Assembly: GCA_050943675.1 (NCBI GenBank)
Contig: JBMNPP010000144.1
Coordinates: forward strand, 1-6,859
Length of the DNA: 6,859 nucleotides
Reading direction: 5' to 3'
DNA from: Brooklawnia sp050943675
Lineage (GTDB): Bacteria > Actinomycetota > Actinomycetes > Propionibacteriales > Propionibacteriaceae
Shown: positions 6,854-6,859 of the stretch, in pieces
Numbering within the stretch: the first letter of the stretch is position 1
Layout: each line of letters starts with the position of its first letter
Translations under genes and position numbers: made by a program
The notes under the pieces: generated by a model
What the model was told of the DNA's origin: nothing
Databases searched by the model: none
The model's input: the letters and a program-made list of their open reading frames with translations, nothing else

Positions 6854-6859
6854 GCGGAG

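Overview
The window is high-GC DNA (with high-GC codon third positions) that most likely comes from an actinobacterium. The supporting evidence is a DUF222/HNH ('13E12 repeat') protein, a DEDDh exonuclease fused to a BRCT domain, a type I-E-like Cas3, and -10 elements of the TANNNT kind. No genus can be named from the sequence alone.

Layout: the first 1.2 kb is the 5' part of a secreted choice-of-anchor A family surface protein. It is read on the minus strand and runs off the left edge. Between it and the next gene is a 59-bp tandem duplication (about 1262-1379). Positions 1369-3131 (minus) hold the wreck of a CRISPR-associated Cas3 helicase-nuclease with three separate lesions: an amber stop at codon 27, a one-base frameshift between the HD and helicase domains, and loss of most of the second RecA domain and the C-terminus. 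Next (3290-4155, minus) is a beheaded and frameshifted DnaQ-like exonuclease with its middle and BRCT parts still present. Then comes a DUF222/HNH protein (4228-5630, minus) that is full length except for one missing base just before the HNH motif. A 700-bp stretch (5673-6382) has no convincing gene apart from a possible tiny ORF. The window closes with an intact rhodanese-domain lipoprotein on the plus strand (6383-6832) and a terminator-like hairpin.

Reading of the whole: only the rhodanese lipoprotein is clearly intact. All the genes on the minus strand carry at least one reading-frame lesion, and four of these are single-base changes beside short homopolymer runs. Two explanations compete. 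One is a genuinely decaying stretch of accessory genome containing the remains of a type I-E CRISPR system. The other is a draft sequence with homopolymer errors. The amber codon and the gross truncations in cas3 and in the exonuclease cannot be explained by homopolymer miscalls, so some of the decay is probably real. No CRISPR array, other cas gene, transposase or integrase was recognised. No convincing new system was found; the most notable items are the orphan cas3 remnant, the cytosine run at the start of the surface-protein gene and the 59-bp duplication.
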